A stretch of DNA of 62,021 nucleotides from an uncultured Sphingomonadaceae bacterium (GTDB lineage Bacteria > Pseudomonadota > Alphaproteobacteria > Sphingomonadales > Sphingomonadaceae), in NCBI GenBank assembly GCA_938050045.1, contig CALLJS010000007.1:1-62021 (forward strand). Reading direction: 5' to 3'. The notes below the pieces were generated by a model. The model had not been told where the DNA came from and ran no database searches. It saw only the letters and a program-made list of their open reading frames with translations. A program made the translations under genes and the position numbers. This document shows, piece after piece, positions 27,238 through 36,921 of the stretch; position 1 is the stretch's first letter; each line of letters begins with the position of its first letter.

Positions 27238-28149
27238 CTATTCGCTATGTTCATAGCCCAACGAAAAAGGCAGCATTATTCTTTTATCATTATAATTCAA
27301 ACCAAGCCCTTTCCCTTGCGTAAATATACCGATAGCTCTCATATTCATTGGTAATTTTATATCTTTTGGCGCTGCGCATAATAATTGATAATCATCACCC
27401 CAGGTCGCAGCATTAATAATAGAATCAAGATTATCCCCATATTTTTGCCGATAATTTTGACTAAGCGGCAGCGAGTCTAATATTAAACTTATGGCAAGAC
27501 CGCTCGCATCTGCCATGCGCTGGGCATCTATCAGCAACCCATCTGATATATCCATCATTGCATTTACCGATTGTGCTATATTCTGACCCAACTCCACTTG
27601 CGCTTTAGGGCGGTTAAAAGCCATCACCAAAGGATCTTCAATCTCATAACGGCCCGATTTTATCAATTCATAGCCTGCATAAGCATCACCCAATGGCCCA
27701 GAAACATAGAGGATATCGCCATCTTGTGCGCCGCTGCGCGATGGAACATCATGAACGCTCATCCCAATAGCGGTTAGAGAGATAATATGCTGCTGCGAAG
27801 ACACAGTATCGCCGCCAAGCAGTTTAACGCGATAGTGCTTTAGTGCAGCTTCAAATCCTAATAAAAAACTTTTGTCCCAATCATCTTCGCCGAGGGTAAA
27901 GCCCAACATAACACCGATTGGTGAAGCTCCTTTAGCCGCCAAATCCGACAGATTAACCGCCAATAATTTCCATGCCACATCTTGCGGGTCTGAATCGTTG
28001 AAATAATGCACGCCTTGCACCATCATATCTTTGGTAAAGATCAGATATTTATCGCCAATTGGAATGACCGCAGCATCATCACAAAGCCCGCGCGCGCCTG
28101 CATGCAATGGCATTTGTTTCAATAATTCTATAAATTCACGTTCGATCAT
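27238..28149 (-). CDS. thiL: Thiamine-monophosphate kinase
   Basis: 303 residues from ATG 28149 (MIEREFIELLKQMP), 19 bp after nusB stops. ThiL features: GLCDDAAVI near 25 with the metal-binding Asp pair, FTKDMMVQGVHY, the KLLAVNLSDLAAKGASP loop, LLGGDTVSS and MDISDGLLIDAQRMA. Phosphorylates thiamine monophosphate to thiamine diphosphate. The nusB-thiL pair is common in proteobacteria. Confidence 0.93.
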   Translation of the reverse strand: MIEREFIELLKQMPLHAGARGLCDDAAVIPIGDKYLIFTKDMMVQGVHYFNDSDPQDVAWKLLAVNLSDLAAKGASPIGVMLGFTLGEDDWDKSFLLGFEAALKHYRVKLLGGDTVSSQQHIISLTAIGMSVHDVPSRSGAQDGDILYVSGPLGDAYAGYELIKSGRYEIEDPLVMAFNRPKAQVELGQNIAQSVNAMMDISDGLLIDAQRMADASGLAISLILDSLPLSQNYRQKYGDNLDSIINAATWGDDYQLLCAAPKDIKLPMNMRAIGIFTQGKGLGLNYNDKRIMLPFSLGYEHSE

Positions 28150-28168
28150 AATATTCCTAATCGTGAAA

Positions 28169-28615
28169 TTATTTGCGCACCTCTTTGGCAATATTATCTA
28201 ATAACCCGTTGACAAAATACGCTTCTTTATCATCGAAAAAGGCATGCGCCACATCAACATATTCGTTAATAACAGCGGCTTTAGGAACATCTTTGCGCGC
28301 CATTAACTCAAAACAACCACAACGCAATATCTGCAGCATGCTCTTGTCTAACCGTTCAATCTTCCATTTTTCATTGAGTTTAGATGTGATTAAAGCATCA
28401 AATTCTTCGCGTCTTTTATCAACGCCAGATACCAAATCATCAAAAAACACAACATCAGCATCTGCATAGTGCGCATCTTCTATCTCTGCTCCCAACCGGT
28501 GCATGTGAAATTCTGATAACAGCCGCGCAAGCCCAATATTTTCCATGTCCATTTGATATAATGCCTGAACTGCGGCCAATCGAGATGCTGATCTCGCTTG
28601 CGTTTTCATAGTCAT
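28169..28615 (-). CDS. nusB: Transcription antitermination factor NusB
   Basis: 148 residues, all-helical NusB fold: an N-terminal RSASRLAAVQALYQMD Arg-rich RNA-binding segment and the C-terminal RCGCFELMARKDVPKAAVINEYVDVAHAF block with the family's conserved NEYV. With NusE (S10) it binds boxA of rRNA leaders. Start overlaps the hisD stop by 4 bp. Confidence 0.95.
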   Translation of the reverse strand: MTMKTQARSASRLAAVQALYQMDMENIGLARLLSEFHMHRLGAEIEDAHYADADVVFFDDLVSGVDKRREEFDALITSKLNEKWKIERLDKSMLQILRCGCFELMARKDVPKAAVINEYVDVAHAFFDDKEAYFVNGLLDNIAKEVRK

Positions 28616-29904
28616 GATAATCTCTTTCTCACGCTTTGCGCATGCGCTGGCAGGCCTTCGGCTTGCGCTAATCTCATAGCAGCAGGGCCAATAGCAGCAA
28701 AATTATTTTCGTCCATTGCAATAAAACTAGTGCGTTTCATATAATCAAGCACGGATAAGCCCGATGCAAAACGTGCGCGCCGCCCAGTAGGCAATACATG
28801 ATTGGGCCCTGCAATATAATCGCCAATGGCCTCTGGCGTATAACGGCCCAAAAATACAGACGCCGCATGTTTGATTTTAGCAAATAAATCATCTGGATTA
28901 TTGACCGCCAATTCGACATGCTCCGCCGCAAGCTTATTGACCATAGGCATCGCATCATTCAATGTTCGACAAATTATAATTGCGCCATGATCGCGCCAGC
29001 TAGCTCCAGCCGTTTCGCCTGTTGCAAGTTTTGCAAGCAAGCAATCGACTTCGGAAGATACAGACATCGCAAAAGCTTCATCATCGGTAAATAATATCGA
29101 CTGGCTGGTTGGATCATGCTCTGCTTGTGAGAGCAAATCTGCGGCTATCCAGCTCGGATCATTCTGATTATCAGCCACCACAATTATTTCGCTTGGCCCT
29201 GCCACCATATCAATACCGACCATGCCATAAACCTGACGTTTAGCTTCGGCTACCCAAGCATTGCCTGGGCCAGTTACCACATCAACCGCAGCCACAGTAT
29301 CGCACCCATAAGCCAAGGCTGCTATGGCCTGCGCCCCGCCAACGCGGTATATTTCATCAACGCCAGCAATAGCTGCTGCGGCTAATACGGTTTTATTAAT
29401 CTCACCATTGGGCGTAGGCGTGACCATCACCAATCGTTCAACGCCCGCAACTTTGGCGGGAATAGCATTCATCAACACCGATGAAGGATAAGCCGCCCTG
29501 CCGCCCGGCACATAAATACCAGCCGCATCTACGGCGCTCCATTTAGCCCCTAGCCTGATATTGTCAGCATCAACATAATCACGGTCTTTGGGTTTTTGTG
29601 CTTCATGATAGGCGGCAATGCGCGTTGCAGCAAGTTCAAGCGCAGAACGTAATTCAGGATCAAGCGTTTTAAGCGATTCTGTGCATTGTTGCGCGGTGAT
29701 AACCCAGCCATCGGTCGCTAGATCAAAGCCGTCAAATTTTTGCGTTAATTCAATCAACGCTGCATCGCCTTGTTCGCGCACATTTTTGATAATCGCTGAG
29801 ACATCAGCACTAACATCATCATCGCTGCCTCTGCGATTATTAACCAGAGCATCAAAATCTGATTCAAAATCTGTATCGCTATATCTAAGCAGCCGCATCA
29901 TCAT
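28612..29904 (-). CDS. hisD: Histidinol dehydrogenase
   Basis: 430 residues, normal size. Contains the NAD-binding region and the zinc ligands and catalytic residues of His[24 protein letters not shown] (Glu and His), [31 protein letters not shown] (Asp/His) and a closing [11 protein letters not shown]. Catalyses the last two oxidations of histidine synthesis. Start overlaps the hisG end by 20 bp. Confidence 0.97.
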   Translation of the reverse strand: MMMRLLRYSDTDFESDFDALVNNRRGSDDDVSADVSAIIKNVREQGDAALIELTQKFDGFDLATDGWVITAQQCTESLKTLDPELRSALELAATRIAAYHEAQKPKDRDYVDADNIRLGAKWSAVDAAGIYVPGGRAAYPSSVLMNAIPAKVAGVERLVMVTPTPNGEINKTVLAAAAIAGVDEIYRVGGAQAIAALAYGCDTVAAVDVVTGPGNAWVAEAKRQVYGMVGIDMVAGPSEIIVVADNQNDPSWIAADLLSQAEHDPTSQSILFTDDEAFAMSVSSEVDCLLAKLATGETAGASWRDHGAIIICRTLNDAMPMVNKLAAEHVELAVNNPDDLFAKIKHAASVFLGRYTPEAIGDYIAGPNHVLPTGRRARFASGLSVLDYMKRTSFIAMDENNFAAIGPAAMRLAQAEGLPAHAQSVRKRLS

Positions 29905-30550
29905 TCACCAATGCACGAAACGCATCTACCAATGCGAGAATGATGCTGCTTTGTTTTTTGAAAGCCGCCCGGTTGGCAATAAGACAGGAGGAAATTTCCA
30001 TAATCACTTCATTTTCAACCAAGCCATTTTCTTCTAATGTTTTGCCCGTTTCCACTAAGTCGACAATATGATTGGCAAGACCTAGCGATGGCGCCAATTC
30101 CATCGCTCCGTTTAATTTCACGCATTCGGCCTGTATGCCTTTTGCCGCATAATATCTGCTGGTGAGGTTTGGATATTTAGTAGCCACTCTTATGTGGCTT
30201 GGCCTTATCCCTTTATTTTCGGCGATCAAATCTTTGGGGCAAGCAACCGACAAACGGCATCCGCCTATCCCCAAATCAACGGGTGCATATAATTCGCTAT
30301 AATCAAATTCTTCGATCACATCGCTGCCAACAATGCCGATATGTGCAGCACCATGCGCGACAAAGGTCGCTACATCAAAAGCGCGCACACGAATGATTTT
30401 AATATCAGCACGGTTTGTATCAAATTGCAAAGCGCGGCTGTCTTTGTTAAAAAAATCTGCCTCAGCTTCGATACCCACAGCTTTTAAGAGCGGAATTACA
30501 TCGCTTAAAATTCGTCCTTTGGGGATCGCAAAGATGATAGGATCGGCCAT
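29885..30550 (-). CDS. hisG: ATP phosphoribosyltransferase, short form
   Basis: 221 residues from ATG 30550 ([15 protein letters not shown]). Motifs: [37 protein letters not shown] and the phosphoribosyl-binding [22 protein letters not shown]. The long form's C-terminal regulatory ACT-like domain is missing, so this is the HisG-S type, which needs HisZ for activity and feedback; no hisZ is in this window. First gene of hisG-hisD-nusB-thiL. Confidence 0.94.
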   Translation of the reverse strand: MADPIIFAIPKGRILSDVIPLLKAVGIEAEADFFNKDSRALQFDTNRADIKIIRVRAFDVATFVAHGAAHIGIVGSDVIEEFDYSELYAPVDLGIGGCRLSVACPKDLIAENKGIRPSHIRVATKYPNLTSRYYAAKGIQAECVKLNGAMELAPSLGLANHIVDLVETGKTLEENGLVENEVIMEISSCLIANRAAFKKQSSIILALVDAFRALVNDDAAA

Positions 30551-30616
30551 AATATTAGCGGCTTTACTCGGCTTAATCGCTCTGCGCAACATACAAGATA
30601 AGGTGGAACAATATTT

Positions 30617-31675
30617 ATGACTATATCATCCAAGCAAAAAGAAAAAATTAGAACAGGGTATCAACAGCAAATCGCTTATTGCACCGCCAATGATGCTCCA
30701 CTGACCGCTTCTATATGCCGCGCAATCATCACGGTAGCAGATGAGAGCACGCGCACTGGATCGCGTATCTTAAATTGGAATGGCGAGGTCATCCCCCAGG
30801 CTCTGCCCTTGCGCAGCGCGGCACCCTTTCATGCTTTGCATCAATCGGGCAAAGCCCCTGCTCTTGCTGCAATATATGAGGGTAAAGCAAATAATCAGGA
30901 ACAAATTAATAGCTTGATTAACGCAGCTTTGCAGGAATTTGATGATATAATTTATCCATGGTTGGACACACCACCGCAAACGAATGAACCAGGAAGATGC
31001 GCAGCCCTCATGTCTGGATTGATGATATTATCACAGCGGCATTCTCTGCCAATTGAGATATTAGAGATTGGTTCTAGTGCTGGATTAAATCTCAATATTC
31101 ATCGCTATTATTTTGATCTTGGCGGCGTAAAAACTGGCCCTAGTGATAGCCATATCCTGATTAAGCCTGAATGGCGCGGGGTCAATACTCCGCCAGCAAT
31201 GCACCCCGATATTATATCAACCAAAGGCGTTGATCTCTATCCCATGGATTGCAAAGATGAACGAACCCGCGCAAGATTGCTCGCCTATGTTTGGCCCGAA
31301 CAAAAATCACGATTAGATCGCACTGCAAAGGCCATAAAAATAGCGCAAGATCATCGCGTTAATTTATCCCAAGGCGATGCTGCCGATTGGTTAGAAACGC
31401 AATTATCGCAACCACAAGATAGCGGCACTATGCGCGTATTGATGCACAGTATAGTCTGGCAATATCTGCCCAAAGCGGGGCAAGAACGCATCGCTATTGC
31501 GATGGAAAAAGCAGGACAAAAAGCCTGTAATGACAAAGCTCTCGCTTGGATTGCGTTAGAAACTAATCAAAGCAAGAAACAACATCAACTCAGCATAAGA
31601 TCATGGCCAAATCACGGCGATACGCAAATTTTGGGCTATGCCCATGCGCATGGATTTTGGGTTAATTGGTTATAG
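30617..31675 (+). CDS. DUF2332 family protein
   Basis: 352 residues, cytoplasmic. DUF2332 landmarks: [15 protein letters not shown] at the N-terminus, [11 protein letters not shown], a glycine-rich [13 protein letters not shown] (about 146-158) resembling motif I of SAM-dependent methyltransferases, and [10 protein letters not shown]. The family function is not established. Divergent from hisG with 66 bp between the starts, and 4 bp from the end of the convergent cupin gene. Confidence 0.85.
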   Translation: MTISSKQKEKIRTGYQQQIAYCTANDAPLTASICRAIITVADESTRTGSRILNWNGEVIPQALPLRSAAPFHALHQSGKAPALAAIYEGKANNQEQINSLINAALQEFDDIIYPWLDTPPQTNEPGRCAALMSGLMILSQRHSLPIEILEIGSSAGLNLNIHRYYFDLGGVKTGPSDSHILIKPEWRGVNTPPAMHPDIISTKGVDLYPMDCKDERTRARLLAYVWPEQKSRLDRTAKAIKIAQDHRVNLSQGDAADWLETQLSQPQDSGTMRVLMHSIVWQYLPKAGQERIAIAMEKAGQKACNDKALAWIALETNQSKKQHQLSIRSWPNHGDTQILGYAHAHGFWVNWL

Positions 31676-31679
31676 ACTA

Positions 31680-32057
31680 TTATAAGCGTATCGGATCAGA
31701 TAGGGTACGCTCATTTTGCTCTATACCCGTGTTCAGTGTGCTCGCGGGCTCTAGCATCAGTACATGACATTCATCGCTCAGCGATTCAGGACGATGCTTA
31801 ACGCCATGCGGCACGATGATCATCTCGCCTTCATCAAGATCAATAGCATGCTTACCATCACCATCGCGCAGTCCCATGCGCAACTTGCCCTTAACTACAA
31901 GAAATAGTTCATCTTCGACGTCATGATGATGCCAATCAAATTGGCCTTTGAATTTGGCAATTTTGACCTGCATATCATTTATATCGCCCGCGATACGCGG
32001 CGACCAAGCCTCTGATATAGTAGCAAAAGCATCGGCAAGATTTACTTTTTTAATCAT
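31680..32057 (-). CDS. Cupin domain protein
   Basis: 125 residues, single small cupin. Metal ligands in motif 1, WHHHDVEDELFLVVKG (about 42-57), and motif 2, PHGVKHRPES. No additional domain shows the substrate; similar proteins are isomerases, dioxygenases or sensors. Overlaps the bolA stop by 4 bp and so belongs to the same unit. Confidence 0.85.
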   Translation of the reverse strand: MIKKVNLADAFATISEAWSPRIAGDINDMQVKIAKFKGQFDWHHHDVEDELFLVVKGKLRMGLRDGDGKHAIDLDEGEMIIVPHGVKHRPESLSDECHVLMLEPASTLNTGIEQNERTLSDPIRL

Positions 32058-32335
32058 GACGGCGCGCTCGCCTTAATCGCCATCGCATGCACTTTTTCAT
32101 CCATCAAATCGCCAAGTGCTGCATTGACCATGCGCTGCATCGCAACGCGGTTTTTACCCGTGAATTGACCGCTTTCTATTTCGATACTGAAATGCGATTC
32201 ACCCGTGCCGTTATCACCGCTATGCCCGCTGTGCATTGCGCTGTCATTGTTGATTATCAATTTGCTAGGCGATAGCCCTGCGATTAATCTTTTTTCGATT
32301 TCGGCCTCAATTGGCCCTTTTGATTCGCTGCTCAT
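32054..32335 (-). CDS. BolA family protein
   Basis: 93 residues. BolA fold with INNDSAMHSGHSGDNGTGESHFSIEI and the conserved VHAMAIKA end. BolA proteins act with monothiol glutaredoxins in iron-sulfur cluster handling. Divergent from the J-domain gene (50 bp between starts), an arrangement often seen in alphaproteobacteria. Confidence 0.9.
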   Translation of the reverse strand: MSSESKGPIEAEIEKRLIAGLSPSKLIINNDSAMHSGHSGDNGTGESHFSIEIESGQFTGKNRVAMQRMVNAALGDLMDEKVHAMAIKASAPS

Positions 32336-32384
32336 ACTGTTTATATAGGCTTTAACCGCAATATTTCGAAACCCTTATCTCCCC

Positions 32385-32987
32385 ATGCCTATTTATAATG
32401 ATAAAAATGATATATTTCGCCATGACCGTTTTCATGGGCGCATGGGAAATGGACAATCGCAATGCGAGGCTGAGGGCTGCCAAGAAGTTGGCGAATTTCG
32501 TGCGCCCAACTTGCAAAGCCAACGCCCGCACGATGGGCCGCCGCCTGCGCATTGGTTTTGCTTAGAGCATATTCGTGAATTTAACGCATCTTATGATTAT
32601 TTCGCAGGGATGAGCGAGGAAGAAATATATGAAGCACAGCACCCTGTAACGGGATGGGATGTCAAAAACCGTTGGCCGATGGGCGATAATCCGCCTCCAC
32701 GGTGGAACGATTTTACCGATCCATTAGATGCTATTGGTGCCAAATATAAAGGCGGTATCGGATCGATGCGCACCGAGACTAAGCCTCGCAATCGCGCCGA
32801 TGAAAAAGCTTTGAAAATTATGGGGTTGGATAAAAATGTATCGCGCAGCGAAATTCGCAAACAATATGGTGCATTATTGCGCCGTTATCACCCCGATCGC
32901 AATGGTGGAGATCGAAGCCATGAAAAAGCGTTGCAAGATGTAATTTCTGCTTATACGCACCTCAAGGCTTCTGATAATTTCAAATGA
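32385..32987 (+). CDS. J-domain protein with N-terminal cysteine module
   Basis: 200 residues. The N-terminal part has Cys and His residues spaced like a small zinc site (CEAEGC near 28-33 and FCLEH near 59-63). The C-terminal 65 residues form a J-domain with the HPD motif (YHPDRNGGD, about 168-176), so it can stimulate a DnaK-type Hsp70. Its place between bolA and cobS is a conserved alphaproteobacterial order. The client is unknown. Confidence 0.9.
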   Translation: MPIYNDKNDIFRHDRFHGRMGNGQSQCEAEGCQEVGEFRAPNLQSQRPHDGPPPAHWFCLEHIREFNASYDYFAGMSEEEIYEAQHPVTGWDVKNRWPMGDNPPPRWNDFTDPLDAIGAKYKGGIGSMRTETKPRNRADEKALKIMGLDKNVSRSEIRKQYGALLRRYHPDRNGGDRSHEKALQDVISAYTHLKASDNFK

Positions 32988-33051
32988 TGCTTTGCCAAAG
33001 CGTAAATAATCTTTAAGCACATGATTAAACAATAAGACTATAGGAAAAATA

Positions 33052-34026
33052 ATGTCTGATGATTTGAATATGAATGCCACCACTGTGATGCAAACACCCG
33101 ATAAAATGGTGAATGCCCGCGCTATATTTGGCATTGATTTGGATATGGAAATCCCAGCGTTTAGCGAAAAGGATGACCGCGTTCCCGATCTTGACCCGTC
33201 CTATGTTTTTGACGAAGAAACGACCGCCGCTATTTTGGCTGGCTTTGCCTTTAACCGCCGCGTCATGGTGCAAGGCTATCATGGCACGGGAAAATCAACG
33301 CATATCGAACAAGTGGCGGCGCGCCTGAATTGGCCCTGTATCAGGATCAACCTTGATGCGCATATCAGCCGGATTGATTTGGTGGGCCGCGATGCGATTG
33401 TTTTGAAAGACGGCAAGCAAGTCACCGAATTTCGCGAGGGGCTTCTTCCTTGGGCCTTGCAAACCCCAACGGCGATTGTGTTTGATGAATATGATGCGGG
33501 CCGTCCCGATGTGATGTTTGTTATTCAGCGTGTTTTGGAAACCGAAGGCAAATTAACCTTGCTCGACCAAAACCGTGTCATTCGCCCCAACCCCTATTTC
33601 CGTTTATTTGCCACGGCCAATACTGTGGGTCTGGGGGATACTAGCGGTCTCTATCATGGCACGCAACAAATCAACCAAGGGCAAATGGATCGCTGGAATA
33701 TTGTGGTTACGCTCAATTATTTGCCCGCCGCGACCGAGGCCAAAGTCATTCTATCCAAAGTCGGCGAAACCGACCCTAGCGTGGTCGATAAAATGATTAT
33801 GGTGGCAGATTTATCGCGCAAAGGCTTTGTTGGCGGCGATATTTCCACCGTGATGAGCCCGCGCACGGTGATAAGCTGGGCGCAAAATGCCGCTATCTTT
33901 AGCGATGTTGGCTTTGCTTTCCGCCTAAGCTTCCTCAACAAATGCGATGATGCCGAACGCATGCTAGTGGCCGAATATTATCAGCGCGTTTTTGGCGAGG
34001 ACTTACCAGAGAGCATCGCGGGATAA
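33052..34026 (+). CDS. cobS: Cobaltochelatase AAA+ subunit CobS
   Basis: 324 residues. MoxR/CobS-type AAA+ ATPase: Walker [10 protein letters not shown] (about 75-83), Walker B AIVFDEYD (about 143-150), sensor 1 in LFATANTVG, and the arginine-containing QMDRWN. With CobT it loads cobalt into hydrogenobyrinate diamide through CobN in aerobic cobalamin synthesis. cobT, normally the next gene, is not present; a lipoprotein gene on the other strand follows. Its codon use looks richer in G+C than its neighbours. Confidence 0.9.
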   Translation: MSDDLNMNATTVMQTPDKMVNARAIFGIDLDMEIPAFSEKDDRVPDLDPSYVFDEETTAAILAGFAFNRRVMVQGYHGTGKSTHIEQVAARLNWPCIRINLDAHISRIDLVGRDAIVLKDGKQVTEFREGLLPWALQTPTAIVFDEYDAGRPDVMFVIQRVLETEGKLTLLDQNRVIRPNPYFRLFATANTVGLGDTSGLYHGTQQINQGQMDRWNIVVTLNYLPAATEAKVILSKVGETDPSVVDKMIMVADLSRKGFVGGDISTVMSPRTVISWAQNAAIFSDVGFAFRLSFLNKCDDAERMLVAEYYQRVFGEDLPESIAG

Positions 34027-34075
34027 GAGGAAACCCTAACTAATCTGCTAATATTGGAATCAGAGCCATTTTGCT

Positions 34076-34816
34076 CTAATTTGCCTCATCGCTCCACCAG
34101 CCAGATTTTTCAATAAGCATTCTGCCTAATCTATAACTAGGCCCTCGTGATAGGTTTTCATATTTATACATATCATAATGATCTGCTTGTGCTGTTTCAA
34201 AAATCCACTGAATATCATAAAATGATGCACCGCAAGGAAGGTTAGGATATTTAATCCGTTGTTCCGCAAGTCGCTGATTCTCTATCTTCTCTTCCGCACG
34301 GTCTAACTCCATTGCCTCTAGCAATTTTTCTACATCTGCCATTTCATTATCATTCAGAAAAACTTCTTTAGAACGCGCAATATCTCCAGGATCATAACCG
34401 CCAGCTCCACTCATCTCCTTGATGATAAGCTTATGTTTGTTGCCATCACTCTGAATACGAAGAAATATTGACGGATCAAATGAAGGAATATAGCTAAACC
34501 TAGGGCTAAATGCAGCATTCGATGCTAGCTGTGAAAATTTGCAAAGTGACGGTTCACATGCCGCGTTCCATTGCCCAGAATACCATTCCTCTTCTATCTC
34601 CGATAAAAATTCAAACTTACGACCACAATGATCAGGCTCAATTCGTTCGGCAAATTCTTTTGAATAGAATCCGCTTGCATATTCAAGGCTTGCCTCTTTC
34701 CCAGCGCCTAATTGTTTAGGCTGACATAAGCGATCTTCATCTCGAATTGGATCGCAAGCTGCCAACAGAGAAAATAGTATAATCAATTTTATTGAACATA
34801 TATTCTTAAAGCGCAT
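34076..34816 (-). CDS. Hypothetical lipoprotein
   Basis: 246 residues from MRFKNICSIKL; longer starts only add residues before the signal. Lipobox LLAAC followed by Asp, suggesting inner-membrane retention if the enterobacterial rule holds. Six cysteines and many Glu/Asp/Tyr in the mature part, but no family recognised. First of three lipoprotein genes in a row on this strand between cobS and the SDR gene. Confidence 0.65.
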   Translation of the reverse strand: MRFKNICSIKLIILFSLLAACDPIRDEDRLCQPKQLGAGKEASLEYASGFYSKEFAERIEPDHCGRKFEFLSEIEEEWYSGQWNAACEPSLCKFSQLASNAAFSPRFSYIPSFDPSIFLRIQSDGNKHKLIIKEMSGAGGYDPGDIARSKEVFLNDNEMADVEKLLEAMELDRAEEKIENQRLAEQRIKYPNLPCGASFYDIQWIFETAQADHYDMYKYENLSRGPSYRLGRMLIEKSGWWSDEAN

Positions 34817-34884
34817 ATAGGATATATACATATTAATAAGTTCGTGCAATTATGTTATGAAACACAAACTAATAATGAAACTTA

Positions 34885-35529
34885 TTAATCTTTATCGCCC
34901 GTAATCACCAGCAATCCGTTTGAACCATTACCATCAGGGTTTAAGGTAAGCTTATACTCTTGGCCATCTTTGGTTTTGCCCGATACATTTGTTCCGCTTA
35001 ACGTTGCACTGCCGCCATCATTTTTATATTTATTGGCAAAATATTGCGCCACTTTTTTGGGTTTATCGGGGGCAAAAAACTTCAAATTTACAACCGCCAT
35101 AGCCTTAGAAGAACCATAATTATTGCTGCTACTGCTATTAATATCTACGCCTAATATTTTTGACCCAGGGTATAGATCATCGCTTTGCTGGCTTTTCTTC
35201 AATACTGATTTTGGCAAATCAATATTAATATCCACGCCGCTGGCCTTGAGGGAGAATTTACCATCGCCAGTCGATGAACTAGTCGAGGCGCTGCTCGCTA
35301 AACTATTCGAATGACCCGTATTGGTGCTTATTGACGTTGTGCTTTTCCCATTCACCGTGGATGTGGAAACTGATGTACTGCTATTGCCGCCATCACCCAG
35401 TGAAATTTCTAGCGCCACATCTTCCTCTATTGTATCGGGCGCACCATCCTTCGCTTTGCAAGCCAATAATGATATGGACATAGCAGTCACGCTAATGATT
35501 TTAAGAGCTGTGGTAGACATAGATTTCAT
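34885..35529 (-). CDS. Hypothetical lipoprotein, Ser/Thr-rich
   Basis: 214 residues. Lipobox LLAC (Cys24). A Ser/Thr/Asn-rich low-complexity region (about 50-90) precedes a small alpha/beta domain (YPGSKILGVDINS through KKVAQYFANKYKNDGG and a C-terminal LLVITGDKD). The domain recalls small periplasmic modules seen in sphingomonads, but no function is assigned. Confidence 0.65.
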   Translation of the reverse strand: MKSMSTTALKIISVTAMSISLLACKAKDGAPDTIEEDVALEISLGDGGNSSTSVSTSTVNGKSTTSISTNTGHSNSLASSASTSSSTGDGKFSLKASGVDINIDLPKSVLKKSQQSDDLYPGSKILGVDINSSSSNNYGSSKAMAVVNLKFFAPDKPKKVAQYFANKYKNDGGSATLSGTNVSGKTKDGQEYKLTLNPDGNGSNGLLVITGDKD

Positions 35530-35618
35530 GATGCGAGCCTTTTCTGTATTGCTATAATAATACAGTGGTGGTGATCTTGCACATTGTCAAGCATATCGGC
35601 TCATTTATTGCAGTCGCT

Positions 35619-36440
35619 TTATTGAAAAAACTGTTTTGCATCAATCAGTGCCACATCATTGCGCTTTTTCAGAGCTTCTATTATTTTATATTTATGCCAA
35701 GCACCAAAGACAATCAAAACGCGCGTTGGCGGGGTAACTGCAGGTTTCTTTTCAGATTTTAATCGGTTCAATGCATCGCTCATCAAGCTTATGTGGGCAG
35801 CGTTAATAGGCCCCCAACCGCCAGCTCCAATATCCGCATCAAAATATCTCTCATAGGGCGTCTGGGCGGCTTTTACCTCGGAATCATAGCGATCGGTATG
35901 GATATAGAGCGGATCATTGCGATTTTGCCTTTGTATTGTGAAAAGAATATTCCGCGCTGCGATATGTTCCTGCCATTGAGATTGGCGCGCGGGATCATTT
36001 TCAATGCGTTTTAAGACCGCAGCCCTATTTTCGGCCAGTTGGCGAGACCAAGCAGCAGTTGCTGCCAATTCAAACCCCAATTCCTTCTTCAAAGGAAATA
36101 TTACATCGGTTAATTCTGGGAATGCTCGGCTTCTTCTCTCCCTTACTTCTCCAAATTGGTCAAAAGAGGATTGGGCCTGCGCCAAACTAGATGGCGGTAT
36201 TTCAATGAAAATAATATCGGGCTTAAATTTACGAATTGCCGTTGCTAATATCGGCAATGAATAATGTTCATTCGATCTATGCCCACCATGAATTGCGCCA
36301 AATATAGTGAGCTCAAAATCAATATTGTCAGCGTGTGAAGGCTGATGAGATAGTTTTGATTTAGTAGCAATACCAGAAGGTTCGCACGATATTAATAAGA
36401 TTGATGCCGCAATAATGATATATTTTGCAATAATATACAT
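35619..36440 (-). CDS. TraB/TIKI-like lipoprotein, putative
   Basis: 273 residues. Lipobox LLISC (Cys19). The mature region begins with FGAIHGGHRSNEHYS and ends with VFGAWHKYKIIEALKKR. The paired Gly-x-x-His elements at both ends plus the IIFIEIPPSS strand resemble TraB/ChaN/TIKI-type metalloprotease-like proteins. This is a weak similarity recognised by eye. It could act at the periplasmic face of a membrane. Confidence 0.5.
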   Translation of the reverse strand: MYIIAKYIIIAASILLISCEPSGIATKSKLSHQPSHADNIDFELTIFGAIHGGHRSNEHYSLPILATAIRKFKPDIIFIEIPPSSLAQAQSSFDQFGEVRERRSRAFPELTDVIFPLKKELGFELAATAAWSRQLAENRAAVLKRIENDPARQSQWQEHIAARNILFTIQRQNRNDPLYIHTDRYDSEVKAAQTPYERYFDADIGAGGWGPINAAHISLMSDALNRLKSEKKPAVTPPTRVLIVFGAWHKYKIIEALKKRNDVALIDAKQFFQ

Positions 36441-36518
36441 CGACCACCCGCTCTATATAATAAGACATATTAATAATTTATATGATTATGTTGAATGAGT
36501 CTATTTACAAAAATATCA

Positions 36519-36704
36519 TTAGTGGACAGTAGGCTGAATTATTAAGGATAACAGCCAATAGAGTAACAAAATACATGCGAGAGTAAGATATAGTCGCGCC
36601 TTGGTGGTGATGAATATGTGCCAGTATTCCTTTATTCTTACCTTTTTTGGCGGCACGCCCGAGCATTTAATAAGATAAAGCCCGAACGGCAAAAAATAAT
36701 GCAT
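36519..36704 (-). CDS. Possible small membrane protein
   Basis: 61 residues with one or two hydrophobic segments (the clear one is LTLACILLLYWLLSLIIQ near the C-terminus). No good ribosome binding site is seen before the ATG. It may be a truncated membrane protein or chance. Confidence 0.25.
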   Translation of the reverse strand: MHYFLPFGLYLIKCSGVPPKKVRIKEYWHIFITTKARLYLTLACILLLYWLLSLIIQPTVH

Positions 36705-36753
36705 TAGGCAAAAAATAATGACCCCCGCAGCTAAGCAGAGGCCATTATATCAT

Positions 36754-36795
36754 CTGGCGGAACTTTGAGGAGAGAGAGGAGAGAGTCTCCGCCAG
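36754..36795. repeat. Inverted repeat around an AGAG-rich loop
   Basis: CTGGCGGA (36754-36761) and TCCGCCAG (36788-36795) pair perfectly and enclose a purine-rich GAGGAGAGAGAGGAGAGAG stretch. It lies in the 480 bp gap between the lipoprotein gene and the SDR gene. Possible roles are a terminator without U-tract or a mobile palindrome. Confidence 0.5.
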
Positions 36796-36845
36796 GCTTC
36801 GATAATGTTCATCGAATAATCACTGTATGAAGAATCAACGCCTAT

Positions 36846-36904
36846 GTTGCAATTGCGAAAAGATTGACCAAAGTTGCAAAAAACGCAACTTACTCAAGTT
36901 GCAA
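36846..36904. repeat. Cluster of GTTGC repeats
   Basis: Three GTTGCAA copies within 60 bp (from 36846, 36873 and 36898). The middle one forms the perfect inverted repeat AAGTTGC-N7-GCAACTT (36871-36891). It lies just after the SDR stop, so it may end that transcript or be a regulator-binding site. Confidence 0.5.
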
Positions 36905-36921
36905 TAGCTCCACGCAATATT

